Source: Mesorhizobium sp. M2D.F.Ca.ET.226.01.1.1 (GTDB lineage Bacteria; Pseudomonadota; Alphaproteobacteria; Rhizobiales; Rhizobiaceae). Taken from it: a stretch of DNA of 64,000 bases. This document shows positions 42,308-51,320 of this stretch, in pieces (position 1 is the first letter of the stretch; every line of letters starts with the position of its first letter). The notes under the pieces are model-generated. The model was not told where the DNA came from, did no database searches, and was given only the letters and a program-made list of their open reading frames with translations. The stretch spans positions 124,001-188,000 of the forward strand of contig NZ_RZOY02000011.1 in the NCBI RefSeq assembly GCF_004022705.2, read 5' to 3'. The position numbers were made by a program, and so were the translations under genes.

Positions 42308-42787
42308 ATGTTCGAGCGGGTATTGTCCTTCCTGAGGGATCTGCCGGCTGCCGGCGAGACCAGGCCGAGCGCCGATGATCCGCGCGTCGCGGCTTCCGCG
42401 CTGCTCTATCATGTGATGAACGCCGATGGGGTGCGCCAGGACGTCGAATGGGAGCGGTTCAAGCAGATCCTGGCCGAGACCTATTCGGTGAGCGGGAAGG
42501 AGCTCGACGCTCTGGCCGCGGCAGGCGAGCGCGCCGACAATGAGGCGATCGACCTCTATGCCTTCACCAGCGTCTTGAAGCGCGATCTCGACGCCGAGGC
42601 GCGCAAGGCCTTCATCGGCCTGATGTGGGAAATCGTCTATGCCGATGGCGAGCTGCACGAGCTCGAGGACAACACGGTATGGCGGGTCGCCGAGCTGATC
42701 GGCGTCGAGCGGCGTGACCGCATCGAGGCGCGCCGCAAGGCGGCAGCCGGGGCGCCCGGCGCGCGGGGCAGTTCAAGCGACGAATAA
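42308..42787 (+). CDS. TerB-family protein
   Basis: This is a 159-residue helical protein with paired acidic metal-site segments YHVMNADGVRQDVEWERF and EIVYADGELHELEDNTVWRV, the TerB pattern. Despite the family name, such single genes are not evidence for tellurite resistance. It starts at the ATG at 42308 after GGGGAAAGAT. It follows hemY by 44 bases in the same direction. Confidence 0.88.
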   Translation: MFERVLSFLRDLPAAGETRPSADDPRVAASALLYHVMNADGVRQDVEWERFKQILAETYSVSGKELDALAAAGERADNEAIDLYAFTSVLKRDLDAEARKAFIGLMWEIVYADGELHELEDNTVWRVAELIGVERRDRIEARRKAAAGAPGARGSSSDE

Positions 42788-42805
42788 CAGGATCCTTCGC
42801 CTTCC

Positions 42806-43522
42806 ATGCCACCCAGACCGAGGCCGAGACCAAAGATCCTGATCGTGCTGCATCAGGAGACATCGAGCCCCGGCCGCGTCGGCCACATGCTGCTGGAAGA
42901 GGGTTTCGATCTCGACATCCGCCGGCCGCCATTGGGCGACGAGCTGCCCTGCACGCTCAACGATCACGCCGGCACGGTGGTGTTCGGCGGGCCGATGAGC
43001 GCCAATGACGCGGACGAATTCGTCCGCCGCGAGACCGACTGGCTGCAAATCCCACTCAAGGAGAACCGGCCGTTCCTCGGCATCTGCCTCGGCGCGCAGA
43101 TGCTCGCCAACCATCTCGGCGGCAAGGTCGAGGGCCATGGCGAGGGCCTGGTCGAGATCGGCTGGTATCCGCTAAAGGCGACCGAGGCCGGCAAGAAGCT
43201 GCTGCACTGGCCGGAGATGGTCTACCAGTTCCACCGCGAGGGCTTTTCGCTGCCGAAGGAAGCGACGCTGCTGGCGACGGCGGAAACCTATCCCAACCAG
43301 GCCTTCCGCTATGGCGACAATGCCTGGGGCATCCAGTTCCATGGCGAGCTGACCCGGGTGATGATGCATCGCTGGGTGGTGCGCGGCGCGCATCGCTTCG
43401 AGCTCCCCGGCGCCCAGCCCGGCCGCGACCATCTCGGCGGCCGGCTGATCTGGGACATGCATCTCAAGCGCTGGCTGAGCGAGTTTCTGGGGCTGATTTT
43501 TGGCAGGCCGGCGGTGAGGTAG
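42806..43522 (+). CDS. Class I glutamine amidotransferase-like protein
   Basis: This is a 238-residue GuaA-type amidotransferase domain. The nucleophile is Cys94 in FLGICLGAQMLANHLGG, and the catalytic histidine and glutamate are in WGIQFHGELT. Such stand-alone domains can act as gamma-glutamyl hydrolases or amidases; the substrate is unknown. A decayed copy of its last 50 codons lies 9.4 kb away at 52830-52987. Confidence 0.88.
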   Translation: MPPRPRPRPKILIVLHQETSSPGRVGHMLLEEGFDLDIRRPPLGDELPCTLNDHAGTVVFGGPMSANDADEFVRRETDWLQIPLKENRPFLGICLGAQMLANHLGGKVEGHGEGLVEIGWYPLKATEAGKKLLHWPEMVYQFHREGFSLPKEATLLATAETYPNQAFRYGDNAWGIQFHGELTRVMMHRWVVRGAHRFELPGAQPGRDHLGGRLIWDMHLKRWLSEFLGLIFGRPAVR

Positions 43523-44112
43523 GGTGTAAGCCGATTGCCATGAACGGCTGGGCTTGATCCCGGGGGTGGCTTACATCTGCCAAGGCGTGGTCGACGGCTT
43601 TGCGCCTCATATCCGACATTTAGGCCTCCCTGGTCGTTTCCCGAAAGCAGACGGTCGGCTCATGCCGGAATGAATTCCGTCTCGACCCAATTGCAGTGCG
43701 GTTCGCGACGGGCTGACCCGTTCCCCGCGCCTTTGGCGAGCTTCAACGAGGGCGGTTCCGCAAGCTGGCGCCAGGTCTCGGCTGAAAGTTGCCTAAATGC
43801 GAGCAGCCGAAGCGCGGGGCCACGGCCGTAACCGTTTGCTCGTCGGCGTGGCACGGCGCACGGGTGCGGCGCCATGCATTTGGAGAGTATAGTTCCTAAA
43901 CTCAGCGATAGAACGAGGGGACGGTGTCCGTGCGACCGCGACGCTTCCGTGCCGTGCGGTCCCACGGGCAAATCGACAGCGCATCCCCGTACACGTCTCG
44001 CAGTAAAGTTGGTATGCATATGCAAGGGAGGGGTAACAGATGAAACGCAATCTTGGCTTGCTGTCCGACTTGACGCCGACTCTCCCGTTCGCGGCGACGT
44101 GATGCAAAAGCA
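43523..44112. other. 590-base intergenic stretch
   Basis: I see no supported gene. A minus-strand frame (44025-43660) lacks a ribosome-binding site and a recognisable protein. A short word near 43597 (GGCTTTGCGCCTCATATCCG) resembles the sequence after the duplicated amidotransferase fragment at 53048, so the duplication may have included some 3' flank. The last 100 bases are less GC-rich and probably contain the cyclase promoter. Confidence 0.5.
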
Positions 44113-46257
44113 ATGTCAGATCTTATATCTTCTCCTGATGTGACCGGCTCATCCCGCCCCACACGTTGGGGCTTGGCCGCAAAGCTTTTTACAACACTCG
44201 TCCTTCTTGGTGCGATCGCGGTCCTGGTCACCGGGGCGCTCGGTTACTTCCGCGCCCGCGACGCTCTCGAAAAAACAGTCTTCGACCAACTCACGGTCGC
44301 CCGCCAGACCAAGACGCGCCAGGTCGAAACCTACTTCCGCACGATCCAGGCGGAACTGGGCCTGCTTGCCACTTCCAAGATGGTGGTCGATGCGACACGC
44401 GAGTTCCGGGCCGCGGTCGACCAGCTCGACCAGGCAGGCGCGCCGCCGCAACTGCGGCAGAAGGTCGGCGATTGGTACGCTGAGAATTTCATCCCCGGCA
44501 TGACGCGCACTCTAGGCAGGCAATCAGCCCTGTCGGACTACCTGCCGGTCGGCGGTGCCCCCTACTATCTGCAGTATCACTACATTGTCGACAATCCCAA
44601 TCCCGCAGAGCGGCGCAAGCTTCTCGACGACTCCGGCGATGGAAGCGAATACTCCAGGCTGCACGCCATATACCATCCATTGATGCGCGCGGCGGCTACC
44701 ACGGTCGGCTTTTTCGATCTCATGATTGCCGATCCCAAATCAGGTCGCCTGATCTACTCGGTCGAGAAGGAGGTGGATTTCACCACGTCTCTTCAATCGG
44801 GACCGTACCGCAGCGCCAACGTCGCGGCCGCCGTCGCCCGCTGCTCGCAGATCGCAGACCCATCAGCCAGTTGCCTGGAAGATTTCTCCCCTTATGCGCC
44901 ATCAGGCGGCGCACCGATCGCCTTCATGGCAGCACCCGTGATTGCCCAGGGCGTCGTCATCGGCGTACTCGTCGCGAAACTGTCGAATGATGAGATCGAC
45001 AACGTTGTCACCGGCAACCGCCGCTGGCGGCAGGAAGGGTTCGGCGACACGGGTGGGGCCTATCTCGTCGGCCCCGACTATCTGGCGCGCTCTGGCCCGC
45101 GGGCGTTCTACGAGAGCCGGGACAGCTTCTTCGCCGACCTCAAGTCCGTCGGCACTTCAGACGCGGAGATCGCCGCCATTCAGCGTTACGGGACACCAGT
45201 GCTGCATCAACGCATCGACACCAAGGCCTCCCATGCCGCGCTCGCCGGTGTCGAGGGCACGGGCGAGATCATGGGATACCGTGGCGTCCCGACGCTCGCT
45301 TCATGGGGACCGCTCGCGATTTCCGATGTCAAGTGGGCTCTCGTCGCCAAGATCGACAGCGCCGAGGCCTTCGCACCGATCGCCGAACTCCGCCGGGATC
45401 TGTTGCTCGTCGGAGGACTGGCGATGCTCGTGGTCGCGGCCACCGCCGCCTGGCTTTCGCGCGCGCTGCTCGGACCGCTCCGCGATCTCACTGCCGGGGT
45501 GAAACGCTTCTCTGCCGGCGACTATGCGACCAGCGTGCCGGTCCGCACGCGCGACGAGATTGGGGAGCTCTGCACAGCTTTCAATGGCATGGTTGAGGAT
45601 CTGCACCAAAAGAATGTCGTGATCGAGAACAAAATCCGCGAGAACGAGTTGCTGCTGCTCAACGTCCTGCCGGCACCGATCGCCAATCGGCTGCGCGCTG
45701 GCGAGGAGAGGATCGCCGACGGCTTCGCCGAGGTCACGGTCGCCTTCGCAGACCTGGTCGGGTTCACGACACTGACATCGGAAATGCCGCCGCACGATGT
45801 CGTGATGTTTCTCAACGGACTCTTCACGCGCTTCGACGTTGCCGCCCATGATCTCGGCATCGAGAAGATCAAGACGGTGGGCGACGCCTATATGGCGGTG
45901 TGCGGCCTGCCCGTGCCGGTGGCCAACCACGCCGAGCGCATGGTCCGGATGGCCATCCGCATGGTCCATATTACTCGCGAGCACGCGATGGAACACAATG
46001 TCTCGATGAAGCTCAGGGTTGGCGTCAACAGCGGGCCAGTGGTCGCCGGCGTCATCGGGAAGAGTAAGTACATCTATGATTTATGGGGTGACACAGTGAA
46101 TCTGGCGAGCCGCATGGAGTCTGGCGGAGTTCCCGACTCTGTTCAGGTGACGCGCCCAGTCTATGAACAGCTCAAGGACCAATTTGTCTTCGAGCCTCGC
46201 GGCCCTATCGATGTCAAAGGCAAGGGAAAAGTGGAAGCCTGGGTATTGAGATTTTAA
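44113..46257 (+). CDS. Membrane adenylate cyclase, class III, with sensor and HAMP domains
   Basis: This is a 714-residue protein. There is a cytoplasmic tail, a first membrane helix (AAKLFTTLVLLGAIAVLVTGALGYF region), a ~350-residue periplasmic Cache-like sensor, a second helix (LLLVGGLAMLVVAATAAWLS), a HAMP domain (LRDLTAGVKRFSAGDYATSV), and a class III cyclase domain. The metal-binding Asp is in AFADLVGFTTLT. EKIKTVGDAYMAV supplies the adenine-selecting lysine and YDLWGDTVNLASRM the partner aspartate and transition-state residues, so ATP is the likely substrate. A cAMP-gated-type channel gene lies 5 kb away. Confidence 0.92.
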   Translation: MSDLISSPDVTGSSRPTRWGLAAKLFTTLVLLGAIAVLVTGALGYFRARDALEKTVFDQLTVARQTKTRQVETYFRTIQAELGLLATSKMVVDATREFRAAVDQLDQAGAPPQLRQKVGDWYAENFIPGMTRTLGRQSALSDYLPVGGAPYYLQYHYIVDNPNPAERRKLLDDSGDGSEYSRLHAIYHPLMRAAATTVGFFDLMIADPKSGRLIYSVEKEVDFTTSLQSGPYRSANVAAAVARCSQIADPSASCLEDFSPYAPSGGAPIAFMAAPVIAQGVVIGVLVAKLSNDEIDNVVTGNRRWRQEGFGDTGGAYLVGPDYLARSGPRAFYESRDSFFADLKSVGTSDAEIAAIQRYGTPVLHQRIDTKASHAALAGVEGTGEIMGYRGVPTLASWGPLAISDVKWALVAKIDSAEAFAPIAELRRDLLLVGGLAMLVVAATAAWLSRALLGPLRDLTAGVKRFSAGDYATSVPVRTRDEIGELCTAFNGMVEDLHQKNVVIENKIRENELLLLNVLPAPIANRLRAGEERIADGFAEVTVAFADLVGFTTLTSEMPPHDVVMFLNGLFTRFDVAAHDLGIEKIKTVGDAYMAVCGLPVPVANHAERMVRMAIRMVHITREHAMEHNVSMKLRVGVNSGPVVAGVIGKSKYIYDLWGDTVNLASRMESGGVPDSVQVTRPVYEQLKDQFVFEPRGPIDVKGKGKVEAWVLRF

Positions 46258-46378
46258 TGGCAGCTTGTCGCCCTTCGCCCGCAAAAGCGGACTGGCGGCC
46301 TCCGGCCCATCTCAGCCGTCGTCGGCGCAGCCTGTTTAGCCTGAGTACCGGATCGAGGGGCTTGGCTCCGGTTCTCAA

Positions 46379-46534
46379 TCAGTTTCGCTCGTTGGGAAGC
46401 CGCACCCTGCGCAGCTGCGGAAACAGGCGGTCCGAGAGTCCAGCCACGGCAATCGCGCCGACACCGCCGATCGCAACGGCCGGCACAGTACCGATCAGCG
46501 CCGCTACCGGCGCGGAACTCGCCGACTTTCTGGC
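46379..46534 (-). pseudogene. C-terminal remnant of an MFS transporter
   Basis: Read on the minus strand, the stretch gives about 48 residues ending in a stop. It includes VAALIGTVPAVAIGGVGAIA and then SDRLFPQLRRVRLPNE. This is the pattern of the last membrane helix and tail of EntS-like MFS exporters. The region where the rest of the gene should be is occupied by the RND permease gene, whose stop codon is at 46571. It therefore appears to be a truncated relic. Confidence 0.55.
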
Positions 46535-46570
46535 GTGAAAAGCTGCGCCCGACGCGGCGAATTCGTAACC

Positions 46571-49500
46571 CTACTCGGCGGCCGTCTCCGATGGCGCCTC
46601 TGCCGGCCCCGAAGGCTCGGCTTCGGCACGGGGCTTGCGCCGTGAAAACAGCGATCTGAGCGTGACGTAGAACACCGGCGTCAGGAACAGCCCGACGAAG
46701 GTGACCCCGAGCATGCCGGAGAACACCGCGGTGCCGAGCGACTGGCGCATTTCTGCCCCCGGGCCCGTTGCGATCATCAGCGGCACGACGCCGAGGATGA
46801 ACGCGAAGGCGGTCATCAGGATCGGCCGCAGCCTGAGCCGGCAGGCTTCGACGGCAGCCTCGGCGGCCGTCAGGCCGCGTTCCTGCGCCTGCCGCGCGAA
46901 TTCGACGATCAGGATCGCGTTCTTGGCGGCGAGCCCGATCAGCACGATGAGGCCGATCTGCACGAGGATGTTGTTGTCCAGCCCTCGGAAAGTCACGCCG
47001 AGCAACGCCGCGAGCACGCCGAGCGGCACCACCAGCACAATGGCGAATGGCAATACCCAGCTTTCATATTGCGCCGCCAGCGCCAGGAACACGAACAAGA
47101 CCGACAATCCGAAGATATAGACAGCGGCATTGCCGGTGTTGCGCTCCTGATAGGCGAGCTCGGTCCATTCATAGGAGGTACCGGCCGGCAGCGTCTTTGC
47201 CGTGATCCCTTCCATCAATGCCAGCGCGTCGCCCGTGGAAACGCCGGGCGCGGCGTTGCCCTGCAGCGGCACCGAGACGTACATGTTGTAGCGCTGGACC
47301 AGCGCTGGGCCGGTGACGTCGCGGATCTCGATCAACGTGCCGAGCGGAACCAGCGCGCCGGTCGCCGAGCGGACCTTCAGTTTCAAGATGTCGGCGCGAT
47401 CGAGGCGGAACGCCTGGTCGGCCTGCGCCCGCACCTGGTAGACGCGCCCGAAAGCGTTGAAGTCATTGACGTAGGCAGTGCCCAAATTGATCGACAGCGT
47501 CTCGAAGATGTTGGGGATCGGCACGTTCAGGATGCGCGCCTTGTCGCGATCGATCGCAAGGAAGAATTGCGGGCTCGACGCGGAGAACGTGGTGAACACG
47601 CCCGTCAGCCCCGGCGTCTTGTTGGCCTTGCCGGCGATTTCGTAGGCAAGCGCCAGAATCTGCCGCATGTCGGCGCTGTTGCGCTCCTGGATCTGCAGCT
47701 TGAAGCCGCCGGCATTGCCGACGCCGCGGATCGGCGGCGGCGGCAGTGCGATGATGAAGGCTTCCTTGATGCTTTGCAGGCTGCCGAACAGATTGCCGAT
47801 GACCTTGGCCGCCGACTGGCCGGCTTTCAGCCGCTCGTCAAATGGCTTGAACCTGGCGAAGATCACGCCCTGGTTGCTGGCGTTGGTGAAGGTCGCGCCG
47901 GAGAAGCCGGCGAAGGCGACTGCGTAGTCGACGCCAGGCGTTTTCTGGATGATCTGCGACGCCTGCTGGATGACCGCATCGGTCCTCGACAGCGAGGCGC
48001 CGTCAGGCAACTGGACGACGACGATCGCATAGCCCTGGTCGAGCGACGGAATGAAACCGCGCGGCACCGCCTGCGCCATATAGACCGTGGCGGAGATCAG
48101 GCCCGCAAAAACAGCCAGCATGGCGGCGATCGTTATCCACGAGCCGACCAGCACGCGAATGATGCTCGAATACCAATGGGCGACCCTGTCGAAGCCGCGA
48201 TTGAACCCGTCGGCGAGCGCCCGTCCGAACCGTGCGAGGAAAAAGCGTGGCGGCGCCGCCGCGGCGTGGTGCGACTTGAACAGCAGTGCGGCCAGCGCTG
48301 GCGAAAGCGTCAGCGAATTGAATGCCGAGATCGCCGTCGACACCGCGATGGTGATCGCAAACTGCAGGTAGAACTGCCCGGAAATGCCGGGGATGAAGGC
48401 TGTCGGTACGAACACGGCTATCAGCACCAGCGAGATCGCGATGATGGCCGTTCCGACTTCGTTCATGGTCAGGTGCGACGCCGGATTGGGCGCCAGCCCG
48501 CTGGCGATATTGCGCTCGACGTTCTCGACCACGACGATCGCATCGTCGACGACGATGCCGATCGCCAGAACGAGGCCGAACAGCGTCAGCATGTTGAGCG
48601 AGAAGCCGGCGGCGTAAAGCACAGCCAGCGTGCCGATCAGCGACACGGGGATCGCCACGATCGGCACGATCGCCATGCGCCACGACTGCAGGAAGACGAT
48701 GATGACGACGATGACCAGCAACATCGCCTCGAGGATCGTCTTGTAGACCTCCTGAATCGACTCGGCGACGAACTCGGTCGGATTGTAGACGATGTCGTAG
48801 TTCAACCCCTTCGGGAAGTCGCGGGAAAGCTCCTTCATCTTGTCCTGGATCTCGGCGGCCGCGGCGAGCGCATTGGTGCCCGGCCGCTGGAAGATGGCGA
48901 GCGCCACCGCCGGTTTGCCGTTGAGATAGGAGTTGGTGGCGTAATCCTTGGCTCCAAGCTCGATGCGAGCCACGTCCTGCAGCGAGATCAGGCGGCCGTC
49001 GTCGGTCGATTTGACGATCACGTATCGGAAGTCGCGGGCGTCGTTGAAGCGGCCTTGCGTGGTGACCGTGTACTGGAACGCCGTGCCGGTGCCGGTCGGC
49101 GGCGCGCCGATCGAGCCGCCCGACACTTGGACGTTCTGGTCGCGCAGCGCCTGCACCACATCGCCCGAGGTCATCCCCAGGGCGGACAGTTTTTCCGGAT
49201 CAAGCCAGATGCGCAGCGAGTATTCGCGTTCGCCGAAGATGATGAGGTCGCCGACGCCGTCTAACCTGAGCAGTATGTCGCGCACCCGCGAGCGGGCGTA
49301 ATTCGAGACGTAGAGCTGGTCGTAGGTATTGTCGGGCGACAGCATGTGCACGACCATCATCAGGTCGGGCGAGCTCTTGGTGGTGGTAATGCCGAGGCGG
49401 CGGACTTCTTCGGGCAGGCGCGGCTCGGCGACCGATACGCGGTTCTGCACAAGCACCTGCGCCTTGTCGAGATCGGTGCCCAGCTTGAAGGTAATGGTCA

Positions 49501-49774
49501 GCGCCATCGACCCGTCGCCCGACGAATAGGACGACATATAGAGCATGCCCTCGACGCCGTTGATCTCCTGCTCGATCGGCGTTGCCACCGTCGCTGCGAC
49601 CGTCTGGGCGTCGGCGCCGGGATACTGCGCGCGAACGACGATCGTCGGCGGCGCGATCTCGGGATATTGCGCGACCGGCAGCTGGGTATAAGCAATCCCG
49701 CCGAGGATCAGCAGGACGATCGAAACGACCGATGCGAAGATTGGGCGGTCGACGAAGAAATGTGCGAACCTCAT
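46571..49774 (-). CDS. RND multidrug efflux permease (AcrB/MexB type)
   Basis: This is a 1067-residue proton-driven pump of the HAE1 family. Landmarks are the N-terminal FFVDRPIFASVVSIVLLILG, the proton-relay helix VLAIGIVVDDAIVVVENVER with paired aspartates, GTAIIAISLVLIAVFVPTAFI, and the C-terminal AEAAVEACRLRLRPILMTAF. It overlaps the stop of the adaptor gene (ATGA) and works with it. The outer-membrane channel is not encoded here and must be shared. Substrates are unknown. Confidence 0.95.
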   Translation of the reverse strand: MRFAHFFVDRPIFASVVSIVLLILGGIAYTQLPVAQYPEIAPPTIVVRAQYPGADAQTVAATVATPIEQEINGVEGMLYMSSYSSGDGSMALTITFKLGTDLDKAQVLVQNRVSVAEPRLPEEVRRLGITTTKSSPDLMMVVHMLSPDNTYDQLYVSNYARSRVRDILLRLDGVGDLIIFGEREYSLRIWLDPEKLSALGMTSGDVVQALRDQNVQVSGGSIGAPPTGTGTAFQYTVTTQGRFNDARDFRYVIVKSTDDGRLISLQDVARIELGAKDYATNSYLNGKPAVALAIFQRPGTNALAAAAEIQDKMKELSRDFPKGLNYDIVYNPTEFVAESIQEVYKTILEAMLLVIVVIIVFLQSWRMAIVPIVAIPVSLIGTLAVLYAAGFSLNMLTLFGLVLAIGIVVDDAIVVVENVERNIASGLAPNPASHLTMNEVGTAIIAISLVLIAVFVPTAFIPGISGQFYLQFAITIAVSTAISAFNSLTLSPALAALLFKSHHAAAAPPRFFLARFGRALADGFNRGFDRVAHWYSSIIRVLVGSWITIAAMLAVFAGLISATVYMAQAVPRGFIPSLDQGYAIVVVQLPDGASLSRTDAVIQQASQIIQKTPGVDYAVAFAGFSGATFTNASNQGVIFARFKPFDERLKAGQSAAKVIGNLFGSLQSIKEAFIIALPPPPIRGVGNAGGFKLQIQERNSADMRQILALAYEIAGKANKTPGLTGVFTTFSASSPQFFLAIDRDKARILNVPIPNIFETLSINLGTAYVNDFNAFGRVYQVRAQADQAFRLDRADILKLKVRSATGALVPLGTLIEIRDVTGPALVQRYNMYVSVPLQGNAAPGVSTGDALALMEGITAKTLPAGTSYEWTELAYQERNTGNAAVYIFGLSVLFVFLALAAQYESWVLPFAIVLVVPLGVLAALLGVTFRGLDNNILVQIGLIVLIGLAAKNAILIVEFARQAQERGLTAAEAAVEACRLRLRPILMTAFAFILGVVPLMIATGPGAEMRQSLGTAVFSGMLGVTFVGLFLTPVFYVTLRSLFSRRKPRAEAEPSGPAEAPSETAAE

Positions 49775-50985
49775 TGCTGCAACCCGGCGGTCTCGGCCTT
49801 GGGCGGCAACGTCACCATCTCGACCTTCACCTTGGTGCCAGGCCTGGCGTGCATCAGCCCTTTGACGATGATCGTCTCGCCGCCGGTCAGGCCCGAGCGG
49901 ATCACCCGGTAGCCGTCGAGAAGCGGGCCGGTGCGCACGGGCTTCGCCGACACCATCCCGGCCTCATCCACCAGGAAGACGATGCGTCGATCCTGATCGG
50001 CGCCGATCGCGTCGTCGGGCACCAGCACGCCGCTATGCGGCAGCGACCCCGGCACGTTAATGCGCCCGAACATGCCTGGCTGGAGAATACCGTCGGGATT
50101 GGCAAATCTCGCACGCACCCGCATGGTGCCGGTCGCGTTGTCGATCCGGTTCTCGGCAAAATCGAGCTTGCCTTTGAACACCGCCTCCGCGCGGTCGGCG
50201 ACATGAACCTCCACATCGAGCCCGCCGGCGCCTTCCTGCATGCTGCCGCCACGCGCCTTCGCGTCGCGGGCGTAGCTGAAATACAGGCGCTCATCGACGT
50301 CGAAATAGAAGTCGATCGGGTCGCGCGTGACGATGGTCGTCAGCAAGGTGGAATCCGGCTGCACGAGGTTGCCGACCGACACCAGCCGGCGGTCGATGCG
50401 GCCGGATAAAGGCGCCTTGATCTCGGTGAATTCCATGTTCAGGCTGGCCGTCGTCAGCGCAGCCGTCGCGCCCTGCATCTGCGCCTGCGCCGCAAGGTAT
50501 TCCCGCCGGCGGTCGTCGACCGTGGCAGGCGAGATGTTGCCAGTCTTGGCAAGTTCGTTGGCGCGATCCAGCTGCATCTTGGTGAATTCGAGCAGTGACT
50601 TGGCGACGTCCACTTGCGATTTGGCGGCATCATAAGCCGCCTGGTACGGACGCTGGTCGATGGTGAAGAGCAGGTCGCCCTTGTTGACCAGTGCGCCGTC
50701 CTGGAAGCTGACCTTATCCAGATAGCCGCTGACGCGCGAACGGACGGCGACCTGGTCGACGGCTTCGAAGCGCCCGACGAACTCGTCGTCTTCGACGATT
50801 TCACGCACCACCGGCCTGGCCGCCGTCACCGCTGGTAGCTGCTGGTCCTGCGCAAACGCAGTGCTGCCGAAAGCCATGCCGAGCAGGAATGCCGCCGACA
50901 CGGCGGCGCGGGCAAGCCAGTTGGCCGATCGACGGGGTCGCCCACCCGCGTCGCGATGCAATTGCCCATTCCCTGTGGTGTCCAT
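49771..50985 (-). CDS. RND efflux periplasmic adaptor (membrane fusion protein)
   Basis: This is a 404-residue AcrA/MexA-type adaptor. An N-terminal signal (WLARAAVSAAFLLGMAFGSTAFAQ) is followed by the lipoyl half-motifs VRSRVSGYLDKVSFQDGALV and MEFTEIKAPLSGRIDRRLVS, with a helical hairpin between them. The beta-barrel contains VRARFANPDGILQPGMFGRI. There is no lipobox cysteine, so it is anchored by association rather than lipid. It is the first gene of the pump operon. No TetR-type repressor gene is next to it. Confidence 0.94.
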   Translation of the reverse strand: MDTTGNGQLHRDAGGRPRRSANWLARAAVSAAFLLGMAFGSTAFAQDQQLPAVTAARPVVREIVEDDEFVGRFEAVDQVAVRSRVSGYLDKVSFQDGALVNKGDLLFTIDQRPYQAAYDAAKSQVDVAKSLLEFTKMQLDRANELAKTGNISPATVDDRRREYLAAQAQMQGATAALTTASLNMEFTEIKAPLSGRIDRRLVSVGNLVQPDSTLLTTIVTRDPIDFYFDVDERLYFSYARDAKARGGSMQEGAGGLDVEVHVADRAEAVFKGKLDFAENRIDNATGTMRVRARFANPDGILQPGMFGRINVPGSLPHSGVLVPDDAIGADQDRRIVFLVDEAGMVSAKPVRTGPLLDGYRVIRSGLTGGETIIVKGLMHARPGTKVKVEMVTLPPKAETAGLQQ

Positions 50986-51320
50986 TTGCGTCCCCGCTCG
51001 CTGGACCCGGAGGTCGGTTGATCCGCTTCACGCTCAGGCTTCTCGTGGAGATCAGCATTGCAGCGTTGTGCACAGCAACATGATCATTTTCCATGCGGGC
51101 TGAAATGTCCACCCCGTGGCTGCCCATCGCCATCCGCGCTACGGCCACTTCACGCCACGAGTCAAAGTTCGTGCTCGCCCTGGCGACGTCCGGTCACCAA
51201 GCAATCCCGGACATCCGAGTTCACCGTTTGGTGATGATGCACATTGCAGGAGAGCAAGCACCGTTGCGCTTGCCTTTAAGGCATCTATTTTGGAGGGTGG
51301 TCGCGGCTGGTGGGTACAGA

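Noticed and set aside
43660..44025. 121-codon minus-strand frame in the 590-base gap
   Set aside because: There is no ribosome-binding site, no recognisable domain, and the composition looks non-coding.
46257..46538. 93-codon plus-strand frame after the cyclase
   Set aside because: The opposite strand carries an MFS-like remnant that explains the openness; the plus-strand translation is low-complexity.
47069..49264. 731-codon plus-strand open frame
   Set aside because: It lies entirely antisense to the RND permease gene. Long antisense frames are expected in GC-rich genes, and the translation is Arg/Asp-rich without any family pattern.
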